Assembly (NCBI GenBank): GCA_012845835.1 | Contig: JABAKD010000006.1 | Location: 5,510,318-5,574,317 of the forward strand | DNA from: Undaria pinnatifida | Taxonomy: Eukaryota; Sar; Phaeophyceae; Laminariales; Alariaceae | Direction of reading: 5' to 3' | DNA: 64,000 nt | Part shown: positions 25,701-32,800 of the stretch, in pieces | How the letters are laid out: each line of letters opens with the position of its first letter | How positions within the stretch are numbered: position 1 is the stretch's first letter | Translations under genes and position numbers: made by a program | Notes under the pieces: generated by a model | Told to the model about the DNA's origin: nothing | What the model saw: only the letters and a program-made list of their open reading frames with translations | Databases searched by the model: none

Positions 25701-26237
25701 ACACGGGCACATTTGCGCATCCATGTCCTCCTCCCGACTACTGGCATATCTCTTTCTTCTTTCTGGCAGGTCCAGGTCCCCTACGCGGAATCGCAATTTC
25801 AGATTTTTCGCGTAGTAATCCATTGGGCCGTGCATATACGTTTTCATTCCAATATCTTCCCTCAACTCCCCGTATATCTCTTAGGTGTTTCTCCTCGTTC
25901 ACCATATTTCTTAGCGCTAACCTTTCCCTTTCTCCTATTCTTCCTTTTACTCTGTCTTGTACCCGCCAAAGAGCAGCGGGGGGGGGGGATACATGGATCC
26001 CATGACTTCCTGATACCCTTATGGTACTAAACGGGGGGGGGGGGCATGAACATAGACCCGTGACTTCTCACCCGTATGGTACTGTCTCCGATCATAACGA
26101 TCTTGAATCCCATGCCATCGTCGATCTCGAGATGGGGCGACCGGTGTCCGTAGCTGGCTAATCGTTCCGTCCGCTCGTTAGCGCGTTGCTCTAGCGCCGA
26201 GAACAGCCCGTCGATTTGATTTTGGAGCACCAATCTC
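8663..26237 (-). CDS. SGNH/PC-esterase-like hydrolase, 7-exon gene with element-filled introns
   Basis: Exons on the minus strand: 26,237-26,072; 20,743-20,524; 17,099-17,003; 16,071-15,867; 14,720-14,648; 13,504-13,369; 8,894-8,663. Each has an AG acceptor and a GT donor, and adjacent phases agree throughout, giving about 376 codons with no internal stop. Seen: GDST near the end of exon 1, FGCGLHFLQ in exon 3, and DGRHY formed across the exon 6/7 junction. Known: SGNH hydrolases use Ser in GDS and Asp/His in DxxH, and PC-esterase relatives act on acyl esters of polysaccharides or related substrates. Inferred: an acyl esterase, possibly membrane-anchored by the C-terminal hydrophobic stretch. 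The 5' end is open: exon 1 starts at an acceptor needing two preceding bases. A short candidate at 27,622-27,570 (ATG start, donor GCGG/GTAAAG) fits that phase but is weak. The exon 2 donor is the least certain join. Introns total about 16 kb. Confidence 0.7.
9240..9480. repeat. GGGTCGGGTC-type repeat with an 18-bp tandem
   Basis: GGTCATGGGCTGTGCACG repeats at 9,244-9,300, followed by CACGGGTCGGGTCAG words like those at 4.9 and 20.2 kb. Intron 6 of the SGNH gene. Confidence 0.6.
9532..9640. repeat. M4 85-bp unit, single copy
   Basis: CGCCTTTACAACTCGAATCC followed by GGGGTTTGGGGTTCG, as in the array at 19.06-19.56 kb. Confidence 0.55.
9660..9738 (-). pseudogene. Decayed copy of SGNH exon 7 start
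   Basis: Acceptor-like GTTAG/G, then [13 protein letters not shown] against [13 protein letters not shown] in the intact exon. The catalytic His codon CAC is CAA (Gln) and the reading soon degenerates. Confidence 0.6.
10053..10625. mobile_element. M3 DNA element with internal tandem expansion
   Basis: The left end (GTCATCCCAGGACACGGGGT) and right end (TTCTACCGTGGGATGAC) are inverted. The interior has TTTTTGGGGCAAACG and TCCGAAGTCACGTTTCAGG, shared with the copies at 24.5 and 63.2 kb. Confidence 0.6.
10255..10601. repeat. 49-bp tandem repeat, ~7 units
   Basis: GCTTCTCATGTAAAGATCTC recurs near 10,265, 10,314, 10,363, 10,412, 10,461, 10,510 and 10,559. The unit derives from the M3 end, which has one copy elsewhere. 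Confidence 0.85.
10626..10916. other. No gene seen
   Basis: Intron 6 sequence of the SGNH gene with C runs. No recognised element. Confidence 0.4.
10917..11110 (+). repeat. Dispersed terminal repeat (CAGCTGTGAGTTCGAT type)
   Basis: ACACGTCAGCTGTGAGTTCG, then GGTCGATACTCATCTTCGCA and AGCTGCGCGATA. A direct copy (about 75% over 150 bp) lies at 14,219-14,400. Inverted or related ends occur at 24,095-24,135, 34,040, 46,195, 46,970 and 53,400. Confidence 0.6.
11540..11600 (-). pseudogene. Strongly decayed copy of SGNH exon 7 start
   Basis: The minus strand reads [14 protein letters not shown] against [14 protein letters not shown]. Context and length match; many substitutions. Confidence 0.4.
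11655..13270 (-). pseudogene. LINE C-terminal part (non-LTR retrotransposon)
   Basis: From 13.15 to 12.7 kb the minus strand reads [20 protein letters not shown], then [20 protein letters not shown], the region that follows the RT fingers/palm in LINE ORF2. Near 12.2-12.0 kb is a degenerate CPCG...H...C zinc-knuckle region (THMVGECEMYKEERDVLEEE when read across frames). Several stops and frameshifts; the RT core itself is absent. It lies in SGNH intron 6 in the gene's orientation. Confidence 0.65.
13369..13504 (-). CDS. SGNH gene exon 6
   Basis: Acceptor ACTATTATTTTCAG/GG, donor GATGGCCG/GTGAGAG, 136 nt (2 + 44 codons + 2). It reads [20 protein letters not shown], then [12 protein letters not shown] and PRLDG. 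The last Gly-Arg codon is split and, with exon 7, gives DGRH, the catalytic Asp/His block. An (AAT)n run sits directly upstream of the acceptor. Confidence 0.7.
13505..13872. repeat. (AAT/ATT)n microsatellite at an intron 3' end
   Basis: Imperfect AAT/AAC/AGT trinucleotides for about 370 bp. On the gene strand it is a T-rich run immediately before the exon 6 acceptor. Confidence 0.9.
13873..14218. other. Intron sequence, A-rich
   Basis: Nothing recognisable beyond short A-rich runs. SGNH intron 5. Confidence 0.4.
14219..14440 (+). repeat. Second copy of the 10.9-kb terminal repeat
   Basis: GAGTTCGATAAGTTCAGGGT and CTCATCTTTGCAAGCTGCGT match 10,917 onward. The following GGTTGTTACGATCCGTCAGT also matches the array at 52.33-52.77 kb. 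Confidence 0.6.
14648..14720 (-). CDS. SGNH gene exon 5 (73 nt)
   Basis: Acceptor CTTTCACTCGATCAG/GTG, donor CGCG/GTAAGCC. It reads [19 protein letters not shown] then EICTR, starting in phase 0 and ending one base into a codon, exactly as exons 4 and 6 require. A degraded copy lies at 15,105-15,147. Confidence 0.65.
14742..14930. mobile_element. M5 MITE (AAGGCGG) inserted between duplicated exon-5 segments
   Basis: Left end CAGGGGTTCCCTCGATAAGG and right end CCTCACTGGGGGACCCCT are inverted; the flanks share GTA. Interior AAGGCGGTATCCCTATATAA matches the two copies at 22.5-22.8 kb. Confidence 0.65.
15105..15147 (-). pseudogene. Decayed copy of SGNH exon 5
   Basis: GCTCGATCAG/GTGGGGAACACAAAA keeps the acceptor context and VGNTK (against VANIK), then diverges. 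The flank GTAACGCCAACACTGGAAGA is also duplicated from 14,935. Confidence 0.55.
15385..15780. repeat. Low-complexity CCN-rich intron
   Basis: CTC and CAC/CCC triplets on the plus strand. The long proline-rich frame is a composition artefact. At 15,595-15,680 the minus strand reads [13 protein letters not shown] then a stop, a decayed copy of exon 4 ([13 protein letters not shown]). Confidence 0.65.
15867..16071 (-). CDS. SGNH gene exon 4
   Basis: Acceptor CCCACCCTCCGATCAG/G, donor GAGAAA/GTGAGG, 205 nt (1 + 68 codons). It reads [20 protein letters not shown], then [20 protein letters not shown] and [17 protein letters not shown]: a long helix-rich segment typical of the stretch before the last catalytic block. 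Two decayed copies flank it (16.4 and 15.6 kb). Confidence 0.7.
16100..16340. repeat. GT/GGGT-rich intron
   Basis: Simple G-rich sequence between exons 3 and 4; no structure beyond composition. Confidence 0.6.
16380..16463 (-). pseudogene. Decayed copy of SGNH exon 4 start
   Basis: CCCGAATCAG/ATGGATGCACTG keeps the acceptor and reads [16 protein letters not shown] before a stop, against [16 protein letters not shown] in the intact exon. Confidence 0.65.
16518..16934 (-). CDS. Hypothetical ORF in SGNH intron 3, doubtful
   Basis: True ATG, 138 codons. The first 60 residues ([20 protein letters not shown] ...) are of normal composition, the remainder Thr/Asn/Gln low complexity. It shares the strand of the host gene and sits between exons 3 and 4. 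No family recognised; may be chance. Confidence 0.15.
   Translation of the reverse strand: MLGVYALFGNENLLRRYLRIRWYNVCLTVVEKGSSDIVFVLPILCQRRVACPVVFGSIPATTTTATAAATATTNNRNSSHNTYSNHNGSNHNNNQQQNQQRRHLHRHHRHLNHANILCTCRKPPPHKPHPATRTIATR
17003..17099 (-). CDS. SGNH gene exon 3 (GLH block)
   Basis: Acceptor AGCACCTGCACAG/CA, donor GGACAC/GTGAGTTC, 97 nt (2 + 31 codons + 2). It reads [20 protein letters not shown], which resembles the PC-esterase strand-turn block ending in G-L-H. A CCAAT-rich minisatellite begins right at the acceptor. Confidence 0.65.
17100..18190. repeat. CCAAT-rich minisatellite with higher-order structure
   Basis: About 30 degenerate ~33-bp units built on GGACCAATGAAAACAAACG, alternating with ACACTTCATGG and ACACCTGACGG words. 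A longer unit, with TACGCAGATGTTGAACGCC marking its start, recurs near 17,300, 17,420, 17,715 and 17,860. The array abuts the exon 3 acceptor. Confidence 0.85.
18285..18552. repeat. M4 unit split by a ~175-bp insertion
   Basis: TTAGGGGTCCCAAACCCCTC at the left and TACCAGTAGTGAAGGCGTTA at the right are the two halves of a reverse M4 unit. The insert is unrecognised. Confidence 0.5.
18780..19055. other. M1-like terminal fragment, A-rich
   Basis: GAGGTGCACCTTCTACGTAC near 18,865 resembles an M1 end. Otherwise unremarkable intron sequence. Confidence 0.35.
19056..19560. repeat. M4 tandem array, six ~85-bp units
   Basis: TTAACGCCTTTACAACTGGA starts at about 19,056, 19,138, 19,224, 19,309, 19,393 and 19,478. 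Each unit ends in a TAAAGGGGTTAA-like word, so unit ends are short inverted repeats. Single units occur at 9.5, 18.3, 24.4, 28.1, 32.0, 56.0 and 59.6 kb. Confidence 0.9.
19740..20040. repeat. M1 end and TTAGCACCGCAGTCCCGAC unit
   Basis: CGCGCTACGATAGAGGGGTG at 19,740 is an M1 terminus. At 19,945-20,030 is the dispersed unit with CTTGGGGACAAAACACTTGG. Confidence 0.55.
20215..20515. repeat. GGGTCGGGTC repeat followed by ATACAAAAA low complexity
   Basis: GACGGGACGGGTCGGGTCGG words to about 20,360, then AAAATACAAAAA-type repeats at 20,405-20,500, just downstream of SGNH exon 2. Confidence 0.65.
20524..20743 (-). CDS. SGNH gene exon 2
   Basis: Acceptor CTTTTTTTGTTGAACAG/ATG at 20,743. It reads [20 protein letters not shown] and, further on, [14 protein letters not shown] and [10 protein letters not shown]. 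The phase fits exon 1 (0). A donor at 20,524 (GGAT/GTGTTG) leaves one base, as exon 3 needs. A stronger-looking donor at 20,549 (CCAAG/GTGATA) would end in phase 0 and would require an extra exon. The family's region after block I usually includes such a short beta/alpha unit. Confidence 0.55.
20770..20925. repeat. G-run tract
   Basis: Many runs of 4-6 G (GGGAGGGGGAGGGGGGGAGG). Quadruplex-capable by composition. On the gene strand it is a C-rich tract upstream of the exon 2 acceptor. Confidence 0.7.
21180..21645. mobile_element. M2 element, reverse orientation
   Basis: GGTGCAGCGTGGCTAACCAC and CACTCGCGCGAGTGGCCCCG as in the 7.6-kb copy, ending CCCCCCCCCCTATCGTGCC. The 5' boundary is uncertain. 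Confidence 0.5.
21880..22340 (-). pseudogene. LINE C-terminus and 3' end fragment
   Basis: The minus strand reads [20 protein letters not shown], then [20 protein letters not shown], matching the LINE piece at 25.5 kb, followed or preceded by the 3' end words (GGGACGGAGCACGTCGGG). No RT. Confidence 0.65.
22480..22845. mobile_element. Two tandem M5 copies
   Basis: Each has AAGGCGGTCAAAATCGCTTT, GCACTCATAACCTGGAATGA and ATAAGG(C)CGTCATATTGCTC-like words, with AAGGCGG near one end and CCGCCTT near the other: 22,475-22,640 and 22,668-22,845. Confidence 0.75.
22846..22940. mobile_element. M3 terminal fragment
   Basis: GAGTCATTCCACGCTAGGGG then TGCAGCAGATTCTAAG. Confidence 0.5.
23140..23304 (+). 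CDS. Small hypothetical ORF, 54 codons
   Basis: ATG in an ACCATGG context to TGA, in a stretch that is not obviously repetitive. It starts [20 protein letters not shown]. It lies antisense in SGNH intron 1. No family recognised; could be chance. Confidence 0.15.
   Translation: MAIEVREGQAAAARQMAHGAAASSRITAVLCVCARGGKFGRDLSLRSGRNTLFR
23420..24060. other. M3-like fragment and unplaced intron sequence
   Basis: CATGAGGAGGAGCTCAATAT near 23,430 is M3-like. No exon seen in the rest. Confidence 0.35.
24061..24135 (-). repeat. Inverted copy of the CAGCTGTGAGTTCGAT terminal repeat
   Basis: CGCAGCTTGCGAAGATGAAA then GTCGAACTCACAGCTGGCG. Confidence 0.55.
24413..24492 (-). repeat. M4 85-bp unit, single reverse copy
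   Basis: CCCTCCCTATACAAACGTCA, then GGGTTTCCAGAGGTAAAGGC and GTTAAT. Confidence 0.65.
24543..25055. mobile_element. M3 DNA element
   Basis: Left CACCCCACGATAAAGGGGTG and right ATACAGTGGGATGAC are inverted ends. Interior landmarks CATGAGGAGCTCGCTGAACA and TTTTGGCCCAAAACGTCC. An M1-like block lies inside (24,655-24,915), suggesting nesting. Confidence 0.55.
25130..25385 (-). pseudogene. Truncated second copy of SGNH exon 1
   Basis: At 25,250-25,295 the minus strand reads [14 protein letters not shown] and then GTGAGAAG. Position and donor match exon 1 ([18 protein letters not shown]), but the catalytic motif reads VDST instead of GDST and the upstream part is missing. G-rich run at 25,148-25,168. 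Confidence 0.5.
25386..25990 (-). pseudogene. LINE C-terminal domain with zinc knuckle
   Basis: The minus strand reads [40 protein letters not shown], then [20 protein letters not shown] (C-x-C ... H ... C knuckle typical of LINE ORF2 ends), ending near RWWPQTAK. Open for 116 codons. The RT core is missing. It lies in SGNH intron 1, same strand. Confidence 0.75.
26072..26237 (-). CDS. SGNH gene exon 1 (catalytic Ser, GDST)
   Basis: Acceptor TTTAAATGCAG/G, donor ATACGG/GTGAGAAG, 166 nt (1 + 55 codons, ends phase 0). It reads a hydrophilic helix-like stretch ([19 protein letters not shown]) and then [14 protein letters not shown], the SGNH block I with its nucleophile serine. The donor position directly after the Arg is shared by the copies at 25.25 and 63.8 kb, which argues for a true splice site. 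Confidence 0.7.
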
Positions 26238-26416
26238 CTGCATTTAAACGAAGGCGCAGCAAAATCACATGAGGCGTGCGCTGTGTGTTGCGACTTCGCT
26301 CAGCTTCGACAAAGCGGTTGCAGTACACTTGACGCTAAACCCGGGGGCTGTACCACCAACCGTTTTCAGCTTTAGCATCAATTGTTTTTCGGCGCCACTC
26401 CTGCTTTAGCACCAAC
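26238..26416. other. Upstream flank of SGNH exon 1
   Basis: Should be intron if the gene has an upstream exon. No promoter element can be assigned. Confidence 0.3.
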
Positions 26417-27213
<797 letters not shown>

Positions 27214-27221
27214 CGATTTAG

Positions 27222-27507
27222 ACGCGTGCTACGATAGAGCCAACAATTTTATGGCTGTTTTCTTTCCTGAATGACGGGACCCATCTTAACCGAAAATCGT
27301 CAGAAATGCTTTTCTTGTTTTGCGAAAAAAAACCCCGTATGTCTAGGCCATGGGTTTGTTCACCACAAAAACACTTTCTTTTCCCTTTTTGCTAAAAAAA
27401 TCAGTTTTTGCCTTAGAAGGCAAAAAGTAGAGCCAGCTCCTCAATAGGTGAGGAGCCTCGGAAACAAAAAAAAAACATGTGCACCTCTGCCGTGGCATGC
27501 GTGTTTA
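27222..27507. mobile_element. M1 element without microsatellite
   Basis: GACGCGTGCTACGATAGAGC to TGCACCTCTGCCGTGGCATG. At the microsatellite site it has ATGCTTTTCTTGTTTTGCG. Confidence 0.75.
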
Positions 27508-27675
27508 CCATCACACATTTACGTTCACCACCAGTCCTTTCCGGTCAACATCAACCGCTTCAGCTTTACCCGCAACCATTTCCAGCAGCACCATCAACCA
27601 TTCCATCTTCGCCATCAACCATTTCAGCTATGTATGCAATCAACACTTACCACCAATCATTCCAACTGTACCACC

Positions 27676-27722
27676 GGTGGGTTGGGTTGGGTTGGGTTGG
27701 GTTGGGTCAGGTTGGGTTGGGG
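27676..27722. repeat. (GGGTT)n minisatellite
   Basis: Eight or nine GGTTG units in a row, one of them GGTCA. Confidence 0.9.
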
Positions 27723-27748
27723 CGATACTCAGAGTCTCTCGTTCTGTC

Positions 27749-27942
27749 TCACCAGGAAGTGTACCAGCCGGGTAGGAAATCGGCGGGGTCGTGGATTCCG
27801 TCGAGCCTCGGCCTTTCCATGATTCTACGGATGTCGGCCATCTTTTCGAGAGGGGACTCGGCCACGGCGACGTAAACACCTATCGCCAACCAAGCCAGTA
27901 CCTGTAGTGCGACCGTCGCCAGCGTTGCGGGAAGAAGGCGCC
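27749..27942 (-). CDS. Terminal exon of an unidentified gene
   Basis: A strong acceptor (GCTTTTTTTTTGCTACCAG/GG), then 63 codons and TGA. It begins with a membrane-like stretch (TLATVALQVLAWLAIGVYVA) and then a polar tail, SPLEKMADIRRIMERPRLDG and IHDPADFLPGWYTSW. DGIH has the form of an SGNH DxxH block and PRLDG also occurs in SGNH exon 6, but there is no further match, so I do not assign the family. The previous exon must leave one base. Confidence 0.45.
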
Positions 27943-28072
27943 CTGGTAGCAAAAAAAAAGCAAAAAAGGTATTGAGTAAGGCATTCCACCCCATTTACCA
28001 TTGAAACAGTAACACCATGAGAATTTTAAGTAGTTTTTCACCAAAACGTGGCTCCAGTTTCTACGGGATTTG

Positions 28073-28168
28073 CTATTAACCCCTTTAGCGCTCCAAAACC
28101 CCTCGCTATACTAACCTCAAGTAAATTTGTCCCCCAAAAGGGTTTCCAGTAGGGAAGGCGTCAATAGG
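28073..28168 (-). repeat. M4 unit, single reverse copy
   Basis: CTTTAGCGCTCCAAAACCCC to GTTTCCAGTAGGGAAGGCGT. It would lie in the intron upstream of the 27.75-kb exon. Confidence 0.7.
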
Positions 28169-28215
28169 TCAAGAGGAAAAACGTGACCGAAAGAAAATTA
28201 CATTTACAGCGCCGG

Positions 28216-28401
28216 CCACTGCTTGATTGGAGGACGCCAAATTTTGCGTCCGAGCCAAAAGGTGAGGAGTTGAACAGTCGTGCTGTAGGCGTTCCCGACG
28301 GAGTAGTAGGTGGATCTCGTCCCTGAAAACGTCAAAGCGGTGGGTTCCCGTGTCACCGAGGTAGCGACGGCAACAAACGACCAAAAACTGACAACCCCTT
28401 C
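28216..28401 (-). CDS. Possible internal exon, same gene as 27.75 kb
   Basis: Acceptor GGGGTTGTCAG/T, open reading YLGDTGTHRFDVFRDEIHLL, LRRERLQHDC, LLARTQNLASSNQAVAGA, then donor GCT/GTAAAT. The composition looks coding, but the donor phase (0) does not fit the next exon (needs 1), so a missing exon or a wrong boundary is likely. A poly-C/poly-G run lies just upstream. Confidence 0.3.
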
Positions 28402-28839
28402 CCCCCCCCCCCCCCCCCCCCGACCCCCTACTTTTGGCTAGCTTTTCTTGATCTATGTTGTGGCCAGGCACGTGGAACCTCCCCCCCCCAAAATGGGGAA
28501 AACACAAAAACAAAACAAGTTGGCCGAAACACAATAAAATTTGAAGGAAACAGACACTTCAAACGTCAAGAGACACACCTGAAAGAAAATAAAAAATAAA
28601 CAAAAGGTGAAGGAAGAAACGAAAGAAAAGCTCGAAAGAAAAGCTGGATCGTTCAGCAAGTAACGGAGAGAGGCGGTGTTCATCTGGGAGGTCTGAGAGG
28701 CCAGGGATGTACTAACCGAGCCCGCTCAGGAAAAATACGCGATGAACAACTCTATGTATACAAGGTGCTTCGCTCCGCCACCGGCATTCGCCGCCCGTTA
28801 CGCTCGCTCGGGAAGGAAAACCAACAACGGCTTATGTGA

Positions 28840-29100
28840 AGAGGACAGAGATCCACGATCGATTGTAGGCGTAAACTGGCGACTTTGACAATGCCAAGTG
28901 TCCCGCTGCCATGTTCCACGAAAATAGCTCGGAGGCCACATGCACGAGTGTGCCGTATGGTATACTTGATTTCGTTACTCACGATGCATATGCGTCTGTC
29001 TCGAAGTTTGCGACGACAGAGCTGTCGATGCTCTCTAGGATGACGAATCGGCATGGACACTGGGTGTGATGCATGTCGATGGGAGGAAAAAAACACACAA
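28840..29100 (-). repeat. Dispersed repeat (CCAGTGTCCRTGCCGATG type)
   Basis: The minus strand has ACCCAGTGTCCATGCCGATT and CTCTTCACATAAGCCG. Related plus-strand copies lie at 48,560-48,750, 55,380-55,510 and 55,690-55,790. The open frame here is probably repeat-derived. Confidence 0.5.
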
Positions 29101-29561
29101 ACATACACAGGAGCGTGGAACACGTGCGGTTGATGAAGCAGCAAACGAGACGGCTGTTATATTAGTTCACGTCAGTCACATCTTATTCCATACTATTTAA
29201 TGAAAAAAATACTTACGTCTAGACGGCGGTCCGTCACAAGGCTGAGCGTCAGCAGTACTTGGAAAATGGTCCATATAATTAGTTGTTGGTGGCGTTTTTA
29301 TCTCTACGCATTATTTTCAAAAGAACTATAAAATACTCGTCTGCACTGGACTATAGCTAGCATAGCGCGTAAGGTGTGTTTTATAGCCGGTACCAGCAAT
29401 AAAAGTGTCCCTCGGTCGTTATGAGTACCAAAGAAATCCAAACTTGAACCAATCACAACCAAGTCGAAATGCGGCAGATGTCATCGAAAATAAAAATTTC
29501 AGCAGCCAAAAACGAGCAATCACCGTAATTGTTCCATCAGTCAGTAGATTAAATGATACTG

Positions 29562-29931
29562 TGTTAAGGAATTCGTGGGGTATTAGTCCGTTTGACCACT
29601 TGCAGAAGGTTAACCAATAGCTTACCCAAACTAAGCCTTATTACACTCTCCCCCCCTGAAACGGCGGGATAGCAGGTCGGCCGGATATACGGGCGGACCT
29701 GTAAATTATCCAAGCCGTTTCATTTCCTGGGTATGCCGGGGAGAGTATTTTTCAAGTTCGTCATGGGGAAAATCTGAAAAAGTTTATTATGGTGGATGTG
29801 GGGCTCGAACCCACGACCCGAAAAACCCATGGTCTGTCGACGACGCCATTTGTTAAGGTTGTGGGGTGTTAGTCCGTTTGACCCCTTGCAAAAGGTTAAC
29901 CAATAGCTTACCTAAACTAAGCCTTTTTACA
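29562..29931 (-). mobile_element. TRIM (miniature LTR element), copy A
   Basis: Terminal direct repeats 29,562-29,645 and 29,851-29,931 begin TGTTAAGG and end with CA (TTACA), i.e. TG..CA on either strand. Read on the minus strand: 5' repeat, then AATGGCGTCGTCGACAGACC (primer-site-like TGGCG after 2 nt), a tRNA T-arm-like GTGGGTTCGAGCCCCAC, and a G-rich polypurine tract GGGGGGGAGAG directly before the 3' repeat. No ORF. Flanks do not give a clear target duplication. Confidence 0.75.
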
Positions 29932-29999
29932 TATGGGCAAAAGCAGACAACGAGTATATCTTCTTATTAATATTGGAAGAAGGAAAAACGAAACTGCTC

Positions 30000-31984
30000 G
30001 CGAGCATCAGCAGCATCAGCAGCAGCAGCGAAGGATGGAAGATGTCGCAGACACCCTGGTGCCTCCCTTTTTGTGCCTCTCCTCCACCTCAACTTCCAGT
30101 GCCGCTTCGGCGTCGCGCGTGCCCGTTTCAGCGCGCTTCCTCCTCTGTAACTCATCCGCCGATTCGGCTGCCACATCATTCCTCAATAGCTCGAATCTCT
30201 CAGATGATCGTTTGTGCTGTTTCGGCGCTTGTTTCGGCTGATTGTCGAGCTTCGACTTCCTCAGCGCATCGAGCAAAGGCCGCGACACGGACTCGCGTCG
30301 CGTCGTTGTTCAGTCGCTGCAACGCTTGGTTGTCACCACGCTGCACGGATATCGCAGCGCCCCATCTCGGCGAATGACCCTCCCGTTCGAGCGATGAGGT
30401 CATCGCTACCTTTTTTTATACTCTTAGAGCCACTTTCTCTGGTGGGTTTTGTGACGCGGCTAAACAAGACAGCTATTAATAGTGCTTGTCCCGTTCCCTT
30501 TTTCTATTTATCCAAAAAAACCACAGACCTTACATGCAAAGTAACAGAGACAATCGAAATAGTTCCTTTTCCAGTCGAAATATGGTCGAAAGAAGCCCCG
30601 GCAACACTTTTTCAGAATGGAATCATGACTTAAAAACCGTTTCTCGAAGTTGGCGGACTTGGTTCATATTGTAGGATGACGAGCATTTTCCGATATTGTG
30701 ACGATTTCTAGTGTACTTCAAAATCAAGATGTTTTGAGCCTGAACGGATGGTCGGTCCTCTTGCTCGGGTTTTGGTCTCTTGGTTGATCATTTTGTTGCG
30801 CATGTCTTGAATTTCATCGTACCACTTTCTTCTGGGCGTCAAGAACCTTACCGCTATTCAATAGTAGTAGTAGGTACATGGTGGTACATGGTGGCTCTCG
30901 GTAAAACAGTTGTTCTCGTCTGCTGGCTTGCGTTGTCGCACTCTGCTGTTTGGTCGACACGAACGTAAATCTGTATGATATGCACTTTGTTTGTTGCTCT
31001 GTGCAGGGCCGATTGCAAACGGTGCTGCTGTGGTGCTTGCTTAAAACGTAGGTACGGTGCGTGGTTACCGGGGCTTGGTTGGTCCCCTCACCTCGCGGTG
31101 TACGCTGGAGAAGCAGGTTCAGGGCAAATCTTATACAGTCGGATTCCGTCGGTCGACAACAGCCATTTTCGACTAGACTTTTTTTCGACTGGATTCTTCT
31201 TGGCCTCCTCATCGTCAGTCGAGCCGACTTCATAGTTTTTGTGCTCTTCCTGGAGGCGGTGGGTGTGAGGGAGTACGGCTGTGTGGCAGTCGAAAGTCGG
31301 TTGGAAGCTCTGCTTCGTGTGTTTTCCGCGAGCAACGCGTGCTTCGCGCGGGACCAACCCTCGTCCAAGCAGGTTGGTGTCGTTGGACTCAGTCGAGAGC
31401 CGCCAAATCTACGTTCGTGGCGTTGCGTTCAGCCGACAACCGCCAAAGCTACAGCAGGCGTAGCCGTTGTTGGCAAAATGACGTCGATACCGTGCGCTGC
31501 TCCTATCGTATGATACACGGTGCTGACGGGCGGAGCCAGTAATCCGCTACGCTGAATTGCGGCGAGAAGCAGCAGCAGTGACAGCGGTCAAGCCAGCGTC
31601 GGCGCTGTAGCATGATGCTGCTGCTGTGTGGTACCGGGTATGGGTGTGTGGGCGTGTGGGGTGTGTTTCGAGGTGGCATCAGCGATGCGATGGGTTCATA
31701 AACACGTTTTCGACTGACTTTTTTTGAACGGCAGATCCAGTCGAAGGAGTCTTGCCAATCGAAAAAGCCAGCAAAAAAAAGTGGAGTAAAAAAACTTTTG
31801 TACGATTGTGTGAGAAACCTCGTTTTGGGCTTCTGTGGAAAATGGCCGTTTCCGGCTGACAAATCCGACTGCACAAGAATTGGCCTCAAAAACACAAACA
31901 AAAAAAGAAAAGAAAGAAAACTATTAAAACCTTAAAAAACAAGTACCGAGGTGGGTCGTTCCAGACTTTTTCATATGCTGCCGG
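30000..31984. other. No firm gene; weak coding-like stretches
   Basis: At 30.40-30.02 kb the minus strand reads charged, helix-like peptides (LQRLNNDATRVRV; RKRAETGTRDAEAALEVEVE) in two frames. No splice model joins them. At 30,580-30,670 (plus) MVERSPGNTFSEWNHDL resembles MENLPKTSPQWNFDL at 32,380-32,430, suggesting a decayed repeated coding piece. Repeated TCGACT words at 31.15-31.2 and 31.7 kb. Confidence 0.3.
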
Positions 31985-32077
31985 CAATTAACCCCTTCAC
32001 AACTGGAACCCCTTTTTGGGAACAATTTGACTTAAAGTTAGTATAGGGAGGGATTTGGGGGCTCTAAAGGGGTTAAG
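31985..32077 (+). repeat. M4 unit, single copy
   Basis: TTAACCCCTTCACAACTGGA to GGGGGCTCTAAAGGGGTTAA. Both ends intact and inverted. Confidence 0.75.
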
Positions 32078-32234
32078 AGCTGAGGGTGGCTGAGGTGGAA
32101 GAGTATGCCGAGTACGACCTTCGGATGGCGCCGACTAATTAGTAAGTTGGCTTGCTCATTAGACTATACGATCAACCTGTACGAGTAGGCAATCATACCA
32201 TCATTCATCATTCATCAGTAATGGTTCATGAGTA

Positions 32235-32495
32235 ATGGGTAGGTCGATCTACAAGTCTTGCAAAGTTGAGTGCCAATCACTCATCGATCGTACTCACAGC
32301 TGGCGTTTTCATTGTTCCTCTAAAAATATTCTTTTAAATAAAATTCTGCAGCTACTTGAGGCACGTTGTATTCATCGTACATGGATGGAAAATCTTCCCA
32401 AAACATCTCCACAATGGAATTTCGATCTACGAAACCACAGCAAGCCGCAGACCGAGGAGAGAAATATCATACCCTCCACCTCCCACAGGAAGTAG
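32235..32495 (+). CDS. Hypothetical ORF, 86 codons
   Basis: ATG to stop; MGRSIYKSCKVECQSLIDRT at the start. The start overlaps a TCACAGCTGGCG terminal-repeat word, and part of the rest resembles 30.58 kb. Probably a decayed repeat rather than a gene. Confidence 0.15.
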   Translation: MGRSIYKSCKVECQSLIDRTHSWRFHCSSKNILLNKILQLLEARCIHRTWMENLPKTSPQWNFDLRNHSKPQTEERNIIPSTSHRK

Positions 32496-32800
32496 TACTG
32501 CTGTAGGTTTGGTCTAGAAGTGCTGCTGTACAGAAGGGAATTTTGAATTGAGACATATATATGGTCAGCTGTATAGCGCACCTTTTATTATGTAATCGGC
32601 CCCCTCTCTCGTACAAGGAGTAGTCTATGCAATTAGGAAGCGCAACCACATCATTATCATTTGAAGTACTGTACGTATCATGCCCCTGCCGCCTACCGCG
32701 GTACCTCGTAGGTATCAAATTAGAATACCCTCTAATACCTGCAGCAAATATCTCCACCAAGCGAGCAAACCTCCCCGAGGGGTGCCTCCGCTTACCTGCT

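Noticed and set aside
28752-29144. 130-codon minus-strand frame
   Set aside because: Overlaps a dispersed repeat shared with 48.6 and 55.4 kb and has no ATG start.
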